Assembly: GCA_035235625.1 (NCBI GenBank)
Contig: CP141148.1
Coordinates: 11,679,659 to 11,743,658, forward strand
Source of the DNA: Saururus chinensis
Lineage: Eukaryota; Streptophyta; Magnoliopsida; Piperales; Saururaceae
Reading direction: 5' to 3'
DNA length: 64,000 nucleotides
Numbering within the stretch: position 1 is the first letter of the stretch; each line of letters begins with the position of its first letter. Both the position numbers and the translations under genes were made by a program. Positions 1 through 12,100 of this stretch are shown here, in pieces. Under the pieces are notes generated by a model that made no database searches, had not been told where the DNA came from, and saw nothing but the letters and a program-made list of their open reading frames with translations.

Positions 1-80
1 ATTCTCACGTATCCGCAAGACAAGTACACAACTCGTCCCCACATCATTCCATTAAACAAGACTCAACCCAGGGAGTGCAC

Positions 81-149
81 TCGTTCCACACAGGAACTCC
101 AAATCGTTCCACACAGGAACTTCAAATCGTTCCACACAGGAACTTCAAA
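81..149. repeat. 23-bp tandem repeat, three copies
   Basis: Three consecutive 23-base units begin tcgttccacacaggaact; the first differs from the other two by a single base. It is a short minisatellite inside the putative retroelement leader. Confidence 0.85.
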
Positions 150-420
150 TCAAAATATGTCCTTTCGGACCAATCAACTTGCGATTAATCCACGACCGAT
201 AAACCCGGCACGCAATTCCATCACATTGCATCCAATCGGTCAAATTCGATTAATCACGATGAAGCCTCAATTGGAAATCCATTTTCATGATGCGTGCAAC
301 ATGGTACATGCGTGGGCAAAACATACATGAACCCTAATCATGATAAGTGCTCTCACCAGCCCCTAATGCATCATTCATAATCACGATATTAAGCTTCAAC
401 ATCATCATTTAACCCCCACA

Positions 421-436
421 TGTGTGTGTGTGTGTA
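421..436. repeat. (TG)n microsatellite
   Basis: A short run of alternating T and G follows the CA-rich sequence cccacatg. No function is implied. Confidence 0.8.
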
Positions 437-2156
437 ACTAGTAGAAGTCTTTCACATGATGCATATTAACATGCTTGAAAATCAACTCACCACCACACTA
501 CACATGTGAATTTCTACCTAAACATGAATTCCAGCGGAAATCATAGTAGAAGAATCGTTGAAATCATTAGTTAAATTCAAAACTCAACCACAAAGGCTAA
601 ACACCTATAACATCACTCATTTCATCATTGAGTCATGGCATTCACCAACATTCACACACCATTAATCACAATTTATCATGACAAATCTGTCCAACAATGA
701 TTGTAGTCCTCTTGAAATATGCTTAACCAAAGGGAAACAACTATTCATAATTTCAAAATAACGATTCCAACATCATGCCACAAAACATAAGTCATTCCAC
801 CATCACTAAGCATATATCTCAACTCCATAAACTCAATAGCATGCATTTCCAGTAGCCTAACATAGCTTAAAACACTCCACATTCATATAAAATTGGCAAG
901 CTAAAGTGGAATCATCAAAATAGGCATCATACACACAACATACAATTTCCTGTGTAGCCGATCGATCGCCCTTCAGGCCGTTCGATCGGTTACACGCAAA
1001 ATTTTCAAATTTTCAGTTCAGCCGATCGATCGCCCTGCAAGGCCGATCGATCGCCAACACGGCAGAACAGTCATCTTCTTCCTTTCGCAAAATCAAACCG
1101 AGACACCATAGATAACACTTCAAATCCACATCTAGCACCCTAATCATCATCAAAAGTCCTCCTTGACTTCCAGAATATCAAACCAAACCATAATAATGCA
1201 AAACCCTAAGAAATCGGGATTAAATAATTCCATTTTCTAATCTTACCATTAACACACTAAATCAAGCAAACCATTTCGAAATAAGCCAAAAAATGAAGAG
1301 TTTTACCATGGATAAACAGAGATTTCGAAGACCCATTACCTCAGCACTTGATTAAGCTCGGATTGAAGAGTCACCCTTCTTGAAATCCTTGAAAACACAA
1401 TGAGTTTGAATCAAACACCAATAGAAATCGATTTACTTAAGAAATCCCTAATTAAATCTTAGATCTAGGGCTTGTTGGTAGTAAAAATCGAATTTTGAAA
1501 GTTAGGGTTTGTAGTAAAACACAAATCAGTAGCTTTTGATGGTCAAAAACGAATTGAATCAAGGGGAAAATGGTAGATTTGGAAGAAATTAAGAGAAAAG
1601 CCATGGATTAGTGCTTAATTAGAGCAAGCTTACCTTAATCGGCTTCTAATTCGGGCCTAAGTGGGGATTAGGCCAGACCTCCTTCCTTAGCCTATTCCCA
1701 AAAATGGAAATGGCTCAGGTTTGCCCTTTTATAGTAAGGGTTGGGGTAGGCAAAGGTAAGTTTTGGGGTGTAAATATGAAAAGTAGGCTAAAAGTGGGTA
1801 TTTTGCAAATTTAAGCACAATTTAAGCCTAATAAAATTCTGAAAATTTTTTGTGTGACCTTAAGTATATGTCTAGGGTCATTTGACATAAAAATAAAATT
1901 TTCGACCGTGGGGCCCACAGGGGTCCCGCCAAAACCCTAATTTTTGGGAAAATAGTGAAAATTCCGAAAAATCTCAAAAATTCACATTTGGTTTAAAATC
2001 ACTTAAAACCACTAATATTGAAGTTAATTTTGGTTAAAACCATCACAAACTCTATTTATTTACAAAATCATCGAATAAGATCAGAAAACACGTAAATCTC
2101 ACGATAATCAATAATTAAAGAAAACCAAAACCGGTTTAAAGATGAGGGTCCTTACA

Positions 2157-2549
2157 GTAGGGGTGCATAGGCATTGGTGTCCATGCATCATGAGAGCTAG
2201 CCTGCGGTGGTGCACTAGGACACGAAGATGAGCAATGTGTTGTTGGATGGATGGGGGTTGCGATAATGTACGATGGCAACCGGCTTGTCAGGCCATGCCA
2301 TGTCAAACCAAATGATATTTGTACTCCCCATCTATACACTTTCCCTACACCGCTCATGTGGCATTGTCGTTGTCATTTTACCCCACTCTCACTGTTGTGT
2401 GCGAACTGAAAAACTTGAGGAAACTTAAAAGCCCGGCTGACCTTCGAAATCCCGCCTCCTACAGTGAATGGAGAGCCAGCCTTTGCCGCCCTCGCCTTCC
2501 CAGACCCTATCTTCTTGGACTCACTTCGCCGACCAGATGGCTGGCGCGT
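2157..2549. other. No recognisable gene; GC-richer flank
   Basis: This stretch lies between two minus-strand LTR-like sequences and is richer in GC than the region to its left. Open frames on both strands overlap each other and match nothing I recognise. It may be flanking DNA of the LTR at 2550-3406 or a remnant of another element. Confidence 0.4.
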
Positions 2550-3406
2550 TGTCACGGCCCAAGCCATCCCAAGGTGCCGTGCGGCACTCACAAGGCCAAA
2601 TAGCCGAGCAAGTAAGCCTTTCTTCGTCAAGGTTGTGGCCTCGTGCCATTCGACCAAGCGTCTAGCCCGCAAAGCCAAGTAGCGAACCCGTCCCAAGTTG
2701 GACGTACGAACATGCCGGACCATCTCCCAAGCGAGCTGGCCGGAGAGGGACACTTCCTTGCGATGCACGGATCCAACTTAGGCAACTCGGTCATCCGAAC
2801 AATCCGTCTCAGCCATGTGCATGCAAGGGCCTTTGTTACCAACACTGCCAGAAGGCCGGACGGCTGCCCGATGAGTCGGAGAGCCCCATCCCACTAGCGG
2901 ATGGGCTCCTAGCATGATAGCTAGCAAGGCAACATCCTTCATTGCCATCCGGATCAGCCTGTTGCAAGGCTAGGCATCATACCAACAGCTTTGTCCATGA
3001 AGCTCACCATGTCCCTCCCTATATAGCATAAGAGATTTTTTTTGTTTCTTTGGAGTGGCAGCCAAAGTGGCCGTACGGGTATGGTATTTCCAAATTTCAC
3101 GAAACTACCCGAGAACACTCCCAAGTACCCTCTAACACTATATAGGTAGGTGGGGACATCTTAAGAATCCAATTCGGTGCTAGTTGGCTATGTGTCCCAA
3201 CATAGCCAACTATGTGTGCGCATCGTTGTGGCATTTTTGCACAACATGTTGCGCAACATTGCGGGCCTTCCCCGCAACACCTGCACACATGATATGCAAC
3301 ACTAAGGGCAGTTCCCAAAATGAATGCACACCTCGTAAACAACACATTCCCACGTGTGTACGCCCCAGCAAGTGTCACGGGTAGTCTGCTCCGCTACCCC
3401 GTGACA
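2550..3406 (-). mobile_element. Gypsy-type 3' LTR, minus strand, with polypurine tract
   Basis: The segment is bounded by short inverted ends: TGTCACGG at 2550 and CCGTGACA ending at 3406. Immediately right of it (3407-3420) the minus strand reads aagtgggggagaa, the classic polypurine tract preceding a Gypsy 3' LTR, so this is the 3' LTR of a minus-oriented element. A minus-strand tgctatatagggagg near 3030-3015 is a likely TATA box. The same LTR family recurs as the solo LTR at 54751-55160: both carry the stretch ctttggctgccact followed by tatgctatataggg. Only about 80 bases of possible upstream coding sequence remain, so the element is truncated. Confidence 0.75.
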
Positions 3407-3420
3407 TTCTCCCCCACTTA

Positions 3421-4547
3421 ACTTCGTTGACGTCCTCGTCAACGGTACAGCTCCAGGGGGTCTTGCTCTTTCTTCCAACCATGGCACAACATTGCGACAA
3501 AGGGTTAACTCTTTTCAACGTAAGAACATGAGTGAGATCCTGCTGGTCATTCTGGCTCCATTTGAACTTATCTACTCACAACCAAGTTTGATGGGTACGA
3601 AACAATTACCAGAATTTTAACGTTGAACTTCTCATACACCATAATAATGCTTATTTTTTCATAGAAAGTGCAAAAAAATAAATTATAATTACATTAACCA
3701 ACACAAAATAGAAAGTCATCATTAATTGCATACGTTTGCATTGCAACTCCAAGCCGACCAAGGTAGTTAGCCAGTGTCTCTCCTTCACAAGTAACACTTT
3801 CCCGGCCTCCCCTTTCTACACAGTAAGAAGTTAAAGCCTTAGAGATGGAAGCACTTTGCAACTAAATTATTTATCAAAGATGGATAGAGATGGCACAAGA
3901 TAATCTAGTAGTTCATGAACAGTTATATAAGTTGAATGCAATACATGCATATCACAATGTAAATTCACATGAAAACAAATGGAAAATAGAAAAGGAGAAA
4001 TATGCATTTATTTCATTTATTGCCTTGCACAAAAGGATTGAGAATGATGTTAGCATAAGATTCCAACATGAAAATATTCTAAAACCTTGTTGAACATGGA
4101 AGACCATGAGGGCGGTTATCATAAAATTTTCCAAAGTTTTGTAAGAAATAGCTATGACAATATTGCACATGAGATCCATTTATATGCACCGAGTGCATTT
4201 GTGAGTACGTGCGTGCATTTGCTAGTTGTCAAATGATGAATCACCTGCTGGCCCCTTGTTTAACGCCAATCATACAGTCATTGTCCAATGGCTAGTAATG
4301 CACATAGCACACGGACTTCCAAGTACTACCCAACACATTTGAACTTTTTCCTTGCAATATTTATACATCCAACATTTGAAACTAGTAGACTATTATAAGA
4401 TATATAAAGTACAAGATAGGCTTTTGTACCATCGTAAAATAATGTAACAATTGTTTTACTTTGGTAATTATACAATCTCAACCCTCCTAATCAATGTGTT
4501 TACCAATTAAATATCAACTGACTAGGAAAGCTAAAAGTCCAAGAATT
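3421..4547. other. AT-rich intergenic stretch, nothing recognised
   Basis: The first 60-80 bases may be the 3' end of the Gypsy element whose LTR lies to the left. The rest is AT-rich, with only short uninformative open frames on both strands. Confidence 0.4.
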
Positions 4548-5330
4548 CATACAAGTGAGTTTCATTATTAAAAGCCACAACACTTCTCTTATTATTTGTT
4601 CAATGTTCTAAGGAGACTTCAAATCAAATTCGTTTTCAGCAAATTCCTTTGTGCAACATGTAAATTTCCTAGGTTGTACATAAATTCATAACATACTACT
4701 AAAAAATATCATTATTAAAAATAAATTTAAATATATGAAAGCAAATAAACTAATTTCAAATATCAGTCGCAATGAGGTACACAATTTATGCTAGACATTA
4801 AGTATTAGTTAGTATATGCTAGGTTTAAGAGTTAGCATGTTAGAATGTTTGTCAACTTAATATTTCTTTGGTTCGGGAGTTAGCATGTCATAATGTTCTT
4901 CAAAATTCAAGACCTTTATGTTAACCCCATAAAGCATCTCTATATTAAAAGCTATCAATCGAGAATACTATCATCACTCCATAATATATACATACCATTT
5001 ATATTAAGACCAAATTATATGGCACTATTTAGATATATGTACATAAGTACCTCAAGAAGTATAATATACATTGATAATAGAAGCAACATTTGGAGAGGGG
5101 GAAGGAATTCATGCATATCCTTTATTTTGCCAAATAACTCGTAATGTGAAAATTCACTAGAGTTTTTTTTTTGGATTGGCAAAAATAAAATCTAGTGAAT
5201 ATTCACATTATGAGTTGTTTGTTATATTCATCAAAGTTTATTTCACCACAAACAATTCAAACTCAATCACCCATAGGAAACTTTATAAAGACAAAGTTTT
5301 TTCTTTGCAACCAAATTTAGTTGGTTGCCA
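4548..5330. repeat. Repeat block A, first copy
   Basis: This AT-rich noncoding block recurs downstream at 11443-11998 (A') and again at 27137-27540 (A''). Shared landmarks include caagtgagtttcattatt, ttgtacataaattcataac, gttagcatgtca and ctccataatatatacatacc. It ends exactly where the Copia LTR begins at 5331. The sequence following A' (block B') matches the sequence following the Copia element (block B), so the element was inserted between A and B. Confidence 0.75.
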
Positions 5331-5700
5331 TGTAAACAATTTTATTAGTCCCTTATGTGGTCCCACATGATAATTAGTAGATAATAATAAGATTATCTAT
5401 CTTGTTTATGATTGGTTCTTAATTAGAACATTGTAACCGTTTGATGGAAGCGGTTACGTGAAGATAAAATAAAGGAGATGGTCCACTCTCCACGCAACGA
5501 AGAAAAAAACCTGACGGTGACCAATCCATCTTAAGGAAAATCGTCAGAAGGAAAGGGCAAGGGAGAGAAACCTATCCTACAAAGATTCATCAATTTGAAA
5601 TGGAACCATGTACGCAATTTACTTTAGAAAAATAGAGTAGATAGTACATGTAAAATTCATTTTGTATGATCTGATTCATTCACGAAAATGCATGCTAATA
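5331..5700 (+). repeat. Left LTR of Copia element 1
   Basis: It begins TGTAAACAATTTTATT and is followed by tggtatcaaagcc at 5703-5715, a good match to the initiator-methionine tRNA primer-binding site of plant Copia elements. The copy at 10922-11290 differs by scattered substitutions. Confidence 0.9.
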
Positions 5701-5715
5701 ATTGGTATCAAAGCC

Positions 5716-6632
5716 TAAATGAATTTTGAAATCTTACTGTAAACTACAATGGTAGCTAAGGCGATTAGTAATTCATAGCATAAAAATTTGAGTTTTAATG
5801 CAAACTACATGCCTATATTTTGGTTTATTTATGTGCAATTAATGATTTTATGCACTCAAGTTTAAATATATAAATAAATAAATAAATGAAAGGGGTTGTT
5901 CTCTATGTTTTATTTATTTATTATTATTGTTTGTTTTGCTTTTGCTTACGCATTATGAAATGATTATAAATGAATTTATGTTTTGAATGTTTATTTATGC
6001 ACATGCAAGTGTTCACTTATAATGTTACACAAAATTATTCCAATGACTTAATTTTCTAATTTAAGATATAGTTGGATAGTCACCAAAGTGGCCCAACTGG
6101 AATGTAATTAGAAAATAAGCATATTATGATATCCTAACATAATTTCCCTTATGTTAGTGATATAATAATTTAAAAAATTTAATTCTTTGATTACTAAAAT
6201 GTTATGGTTAACCCAAAGGTGCACCACTTTTCTATTAATCATTGAATTGTGAAAGAATAATTTGAAAGTGCTCTTCATTAGGTTGGAACACCAACCCAAA
6301 GGTAGCGAACTGACTTAATGTGTTCACTTGGCTAATTATTCTTACAAGGTGATAGTGAACACTATATTAATTGAATAACATAACATTAGATTATTCCCAA
6401 AGGTAGATCAAAGTTATGTTGTTCATTGTGTATGTATTTTTTATGTGTTTAATTGTGTCATATTCATAACACTAATGTATTGAGCATTATGATTTAATTA
6501 CAGGATCGATTTCTATTTCTTTGCATTCACATGCTTCTTCCATTCCTATGCTTCATGGCCTTAATTTTTCAGGCTAAAAAGAGCAAGTCCAATTCAACCT
6601 TGATGTTTTGGACCTTGATGTAGCTCTTAGAA
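5716..6632 (+). other. Leader (5' untranslated) region of Copia element 1
   Basis: About 900 bases of AT-rich sequence without a long open frame lie between the primer-binding site and gag. A degenerate run of aaat units occurs near 5870-5890. Confidence 0.7.
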
Positions 6633-7290
6633 TTGAAAAACCTGTTACACTTATTGAAACCAGCAACACTAAAGATAAGACATTATTTAATACATGGGAA
6701 AGGTTTTAGGTTTATGCGAATGACAATTGCAAATAACATTAACACTACATTGCCTCCAACTGATAATGCCAAAGAATTTATTAAAAAGGTTGAAGAACGT
6801 TTTAAGTCTGTAGATAAGTTCATTGTAGGGACTTTTATGGCTAAGTTGACCATGATGAAGTATGATAGTTCTTGTGGTATGCATGAGCACGTTTTAGAGA
6901 TGACGAATTTGACAACACAACTTAAGTCATTGGGAATGTCAGTGGATAAGTTCTTACTTGTCTAGTTTGTTTTAAATTCTTTTCCACCTCAGTAGGGGTC
7001 ATTTTAAATTAATTAAAATACCATGAAAGATAAATAGAATGTAAATAAATTGGTCAATATGCTTGTGCAAGAGGAGTTAAGGCTTAAGTCACTGGAACAA
7101 AACTCAATCTACATGGTTTCTCAAGAGGTGAAAGGTTAAAGAAAGTTTAAAAGCTCTAGAGGGAAGACTCCTAAAACAAATGATGATGCCCATAAGGACA
7201 ACAATCACTAGAAGGAAAGGGGCTTGAAGTGCTACTTTTGTAGAAAATTTGGCCACCTTCAAAAAGATTGCCATAAAAAAAAGGAATGGT
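6633..7290 (+). pseudogene. Copia element 1 gag remnant with zinc knuckle
   Basis: Conceptual translation gives a Copia gag core with landmarks such as MRMTIANNI, the EFIKKVEERFKSVDK segment and EHVLEMTNL, then several in-frame stops. After these a CCHC zinc knuckle is seen at about 7229-7270 (C-x2-C-x4-H-x4-C, residues CYFCRKFGHLQKDC). Gag forms the particle that packages element RNA. The stops near 6963 and 7137 make this copy nonfunctional. Confidence 0.85.
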
Positions 7291-8732
7291 TCCAAAAGAA
7301 AGGTATTGATTTAATTTATGTTTTTGAATCTAACCTTACTAAAGTTCCTTCTAATACTTGGTGGGTAGATTCAGGAGCTACCACTCATGTTTCCAATACT
7401 TTGCAGGGATTCCTTACTACCCGAACCACAAACCTAAAGGAGAACTTTCTGATCATGGGAAATTGGGATAAAGTTCCCATTGAAGCCATTGGGACTTATA
7501 GGCTATTCCTAGATAGTGGACATCACTTAGATTTATTTGAAACTCTTTATGTTCCTTTAGTTTCTAGATATCTAGTTTCCTTATCGAGACTTGATGTTAA
7601 TAGATACACATTAAAGTTTGGGAATAAGTGTTTTAGCCTATTTAAGAATGCTTCATGCGTTGGTTCTGGTATTTTATGCGATGGCTTATATAAATTTAAT
7701 CTTGATGATTATTTTTCTGCTTCACTACTTTCCCTGCATACTTATGTTGGTGCAAAACATAGCTTTATCAATGAAAATTCTTCAAACTTGTGGTATAGAT
7801 GATTGAGATACATTTCCCGAGAAAGAATATAAAGATTAGTAAAAGATGAGATTCTTTATAATTTTGATTTTACTGATCTTGGTGTGTTTGTGGATAGTAT
7901 TAAAGGAAAATAAACCAAACACACAAGGAGTAAGGAGCCTCTTGAGATAGTCCATACAGATATTTGTGGGCCTTTTGATGTTCCATATTTTGGTTAAAAA
8001 AAGTACTTTATCACCTTTATAGATGACTTTTCACATTATGGTTATGTCTATTTGTTAAATAATAAATCTCAAGCAGTGAATGTCGTTGAGGTATACATTA
8101 TTGAGATTGAAAGACAATTAGATAGAAAGGTGAAAATCATAAGGTCTGATAGAGGTGGTGAATACTTTGGTAGATATGATGAAGCACGACAACACTCAGG
8201 TTCATTTGCTAAACTTCTTGAAAGCAAAGGCATATGTGCTCAGTACACTATGCCTAGAATGCCTCAAGAGAATGATGTAGTTGAAAGGCAAAATCGTACT
8301 CTTATAGATATGGTTAGAAGTATGATAAGTAATTCCAATTTACCCTCATCTATGTGGATGCATGCACTTAAGACTGATGTTTATTTGTTAAACAAGGTTC
8401 CTAGTAAGGCAATTTCCCAATCCCCTTTTGAGTTATGGTCTGGAAGGAAACCCAGTTTAAGACACCTACATGTTGGGGGTTGCCTAGCAAAAGTGAGAAT
8501 TTATAATCCCCATGAAAAGAAATTGGATTCAAGGATAATCAGTGGTTACTTTATTGGTTACCCTAAAAAATCCAAAGGGTATAAGTTTTACTATCATAAT
8601 CATTGTACAAGAATTGTTGAGACTGGTAATGCAAGATTTTTAAAAAATAGTGAAATCAGTGGGAGTGTTACAACTCAAAATGTGGTAATTAAAGAAGTTA
8701 GGGTACATGTCCTATTACCCATAACTTCTTAA
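7224..8732 (+). pseudogene. Copia element 1 protease and integrase remnant
   Basis: Downstream of the zinc knuckle the frame contains WWVDSGATTHVSN, the active-site region of the aspartic protease (about 7362-7400). A GAG-pre-integrase-like stretch ends in a stop near 7800. The integrase core resumes around 8020 with DDFSHYGYVY, then IIRSDRGGEYFG, carrying the second catalytic Asp, and QENDVVERQNRTLIDM, carrying the glutamate. Stops between 7800 and 8040 separate the two open parts. Confidence 0.88.
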
Positions 8733-9049
8733 CAAATTGTTGTTGTCATGATTAATGTATGTCAAATCAATCAAGAACGACAAACTAATGAACCACAACT
8801 TGTTGGTCCTTCAACAGTTGAACAACATGATGAAATGGAACAACAAGATAATATTCTAGCACTCCATAATGAGATTGTCATCAATGAATAAGGAGTCGAA
8901 GAACCACAAATAGCCAAAAGAAGATATGAAAGGATAAAAAAACTAGCTATTTTTAATGATTATATGGTTTATCTACAAGAATTTGATTATAACATTGGGA
9001 TATCTAAAGATCGAGTTTTATTTTCACAAGTCATAGAAAGTATTAATTC

Positions 9050-10460
9050 TAAAAAATGGATTGAAGCCATGAATGATGAGTTAAGCTCAATGGCCTAAAA
9101 TGAAATATGTGAACTCATTCAATTGCCCAAAGAATACAAGAAAGTAGGTTGCAAATAGATCTTTAAGACTAAATGTGACTCAAAGGGCAATATAGAACGA
9201 TATAAAACTAGACTTGTACCAAATGATTTACTCAAAAAGAAGGCTTTGATTATAAAGAGACCTTTTCTCTAGTATCCTAAAAGGATTCACTCAGAATTAT
9301 TTTAATATTTGTTGCTCATTATGATTTAGAGCTCCACCAAATGGATGTGAAAATAACTTTCTTGCATGGAAGTTTAGATGAAGAAGTCTATATGGACCAA
9401 CCTAAAGGATTTTTCATTGAAAGCAAAGAACATTTAGCTTGCAAACTTAAGAAATCAATATATGGACTCAAACAAGCTTCTTGACAATGGTACCTTAAGT
9501 TTAATGATACTATTATTTCATTTGGATTTAAAGAAAATATTGTTGATCAATGTATTTATATCTAAAGGTCAATAGGAGTAAGTTCATATTTTTTATTTTA
9601 TATGTTGATGATATATTAATTGTAAGCAATGACCTTGGATTATTGTTGAAACTAAGGACTTTCTCTCACAAAATTTTGAAATGAAAGATATGGCTAAGGA
9701 AAAATACGTGATTGGAATAGAAATATTTCAGGATCGTTCACGTGGATTGTTAGGTTTGTCTCAAAAAGCCTATATAGAAAATATTTTAGAGAGATTTAGA
9801 ATGGATAAGTGCCCATCAAGTCCAGTTCCCATTCAAAAAAGGGATAAATTAAACCTTATGCAATGTCCAAAGAATGAATGGGAATGGAAAAGAATGGAGG
9901 GAATTCCTTATTTGTCTACAGTTGGAAGTTTAATGAATGCACAAACCTGTACAAGGCCAGATATCAATTTTGCTACTGGTATACTAGGAAGATACCAAAA
10001 GGATCCAGGATTTAATCATATGTTCATATATAAAAGGTTTGAAAATCTTGAGGTCATTGGCTACTCAAATTCTAATTTTGCTAGATGTGTTGATGATAGA
10101 AAGTCCACATTTGACTACTTATTCATGCTTACTGGATGAGTCATATCATGAAAAAGTGGAAATGAATCTATCATAGCTTCCTCCACTATAGAGGCTGAAT
10201 TTGTGGCATGCTATGAAGCCACACTTCATGCTTTATGGTTGCAAAATTTTATATCAGGCCTTGGAATTGTTGACACCATTCATAGACCGCTGAAAATTTA
10301 TTGTGATAACTCCACAACAGTTATTTTCTCAAAGAATGACAAGTACTCTAATAGAGAAAAACATATGGAGTTAAAGTTTCTTGTTGTTAAAGAAGAAGTA
10401 CAGAAACAAAGAGTGTTTATAGAGCAAATTAGTACTAACCTTATGATTGCAGATTAATGG
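9050..10460 (+). pseudogene. Copia element 1 reverse transcriptase and RNase H remnant
   Basis: The reverse transcriptase is recognisable across shifting frames: EAMNDELSSMA at the start, a YGLKQAS-like stretch near 9460 and the catalytic YVDDILIVSN at about 9600-9630. The 9681-10139 frame holds the LGLSQKAYIENILERF region, and 10170-10457 holds RNase H with STIEAEFVACYEA and IYCDNSTTVIFSKN. Numerous stops and frameshifts lie between 9100 and 9680. Confidence 0.88.
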
Positions 10461-10921
10461 ATTACCTCCAAAGACCTTTATTGAACATGCCAATAGAATA
10501 GGTCTTAAAAATAATCCATGATTTTAAACATTTACCAATGTGATGGATTATGCTTTATTAATGATGATGATGATGCTCTATTACATTTTGATATCAATAA
10601 AGTGTTTATGATTCTATTGTCTTAGTTATTATGTGCATCGATGTGAATGAATATATATTTTTAGCAAGATTAGTCTCAATTTGTAGAGACATTATGTGGG
10701 CTCTGATGATTTCTTCTTTCGAACACTATATTGAGCAGATGTTTAATATTGTGGTATATGGAAGGGACCATGTTGTTTAAAGACATAGAACCGTCATGAC
10801 TCATACTATTGATTTGTTTAATAATAGTATTATGTAGCAAATTTGAATAGATAATTGTGTACACCTTATGTTGTCTTAGTATACTATCATGATTAATGAT
10901 CATTCTGACCAAGTGGGAGAA

Positions 10922-11290
10922 TGTAAACAATTTTATTGGTCCCTTATGTGGTCCCACATGATAATTAGTAGATAATAACAAGATTATCTATCTTTTTTAT
11001 GATTGGTTCTTAATTAGAACGTTGTAACCGCTTGATGGAAGCGGTTACGTGAAGATAAAGTAGAGGACATGGTCCTCTCTCCACCCAACGAAGAAAAAAC
11101 CCTAACAGTGACCTATTTATCTTAAGGAAAATTGTCAAAAGGAAAGGGCAAGGGAGAGAAACCTATCCTACAAAGATTCGTCAATTCGAAATGGAACCAG
11201 GTATGCAATTTACTTTAGAAAAACATAGTAGATAGTAGATAGAAAATCCATTTTGTATGATCTGATTCATTCACGAAAATGCATGCTATA
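10922..11290 (+). repeat. Right LTR of Copia element 1
   Basis: Homologous along its length to the left LTR and preceded by the purine tract aagtgggagaa at 10911-10921. Directly after it lies another tggtatcaaagcc (11293-11305) plus leader-like sequence, which a normal 3' LTR would not have. Confidence 0.9.
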
Positions 11291-11341
11291 ATTGGTATCA
11301 AAGCCTAGAATGAATTTCGAAATCTTAATGCAAACTACATG

Positions 11342-11440
11342 CTACTATCAAAATAGGTTAAAAGACAACGCAAAAAAGAATAAAAAAATTGACAGACTTG
11401 TACGAACACAACATTGCACACAACAGAGCACCCCAAAATT
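11342..11440. repeat. Repeat block B
   Basis: It begins ctatcaaaat and matches 11999-12100 (B'), including the shared attt/acaacattg and gcaccccaa landmarks. B follows the Copia element and B' follows A', so A-B was a unit before the insertion. Confidence 0.65.
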
Positions 11441-11442
11441 AC

Positions 11443-12100
11443 ATACAAGTGAGTTTCATTATTAAAAGCCACAACACTTCTCTTAGTATTTGTTCAATGC
11501 TCTAAGGAGACTTCAAATCATATTCATTTTTAGAAAATTCCTTTGTGCAACATGCAACTTTCCTAGGTTGTACATAAATTCATAACATACTACCAAAAAA
11601 TGTCATTGGTAAAAGTAAATTTAAATACATAAAAGTAAATAAATTTAGGAGTTAGCATGTCAAAATGTTTGTCAACTTAATATTTCTTTGGTTTGGGAGT
11701 TAGCATGTCAGAGTGTTCTTCAAAATTTAAGCTCTTCATATTAACCCCATAATACATCTCTATTTTAAAAGTTATCAATCCAGAATAGTGCAGTCACTCC
11801 ATAATATATACATACCATTTATATTAATACCAAATTATATGACGAGTTTTGTTTTTGGATTGGTAGTGAATATTCACATTACGAGTTGTTTGTTATATTC
11901 ACTAGAGTTTATTTCACCACAAACAATTCAAATTCAATCACCAACTAGGAACTTTATAAAGACAGTTTTTGCTTTGCAGCCAAATTTACTTGCTTGGTAC
12001 TATCAAAATATTTTAAAAGATAATGCAAAAGAGAAGAATTTTTTTTTGACAAACTTGTATAAATACAACATTGAATATAACAGGGCACCCCAACATCATC
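11443..12100. repeat. Repeat blocks A' and B', second tandem copy
   Basis: 11443-11998 matches block A, with internal deletions relative to it (for example A 4740-4850 and most of 5040-5170 are missing). 11999-12100 matches block B. This is the intact second copy of the tandem duplication whose first copy holds Copia element 1. Confidence 0.75.

Larger units (their letters stand above)
1..2156 (-). mobile_element. LTR-retroelement sequence, minus orientation, partial
   Basis: Read on the minus strand, this stretch begins at 2156 with TGTAAGGACCC, a typical plant Gypsy LTR start. It carries a TATA-like ctataaaag at about 1734-1726 and becomes an AT-rich, stop-filled leader toward position 1. 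No gag or pol similarity is visible, and the far LTR end and the coding part would lie outside the window. A cluster of GATCGATCG-type palindromes lies at 960-1056. The assignment rests on the LTR-like start and TATA box only. It could instead be an unrelated repeat. Confidence 0.4.
5331..11341 (+). mobile_element. Degenerate Ty1/Copia LTR retrotransposon
   Basis: A plus-strand Copia element with two LTR copies (5331-5700 and 10922-11290), a primer-binding site after the first (5703-5715) and a polypurine tract before the second (10911-10921). In order it holds gag, a zinc knuckle, an aspartic protease motif, integrase, reverse transcriptase and RNase H, the order diagnostic of Copia. Many in-frame stops and frame changes interrupt it, so it is not autonomous. 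Unusually, homology does not stop at the end of the right LTR but runs on through a second primer-binding site and part of the leader to 11341. Confidence 0.92.

Noticed and set aside
81-149. Possible CRISPR-like repeat
   Set aside because: The units are contiguous with no spacers, in a plant nuclear sequence.
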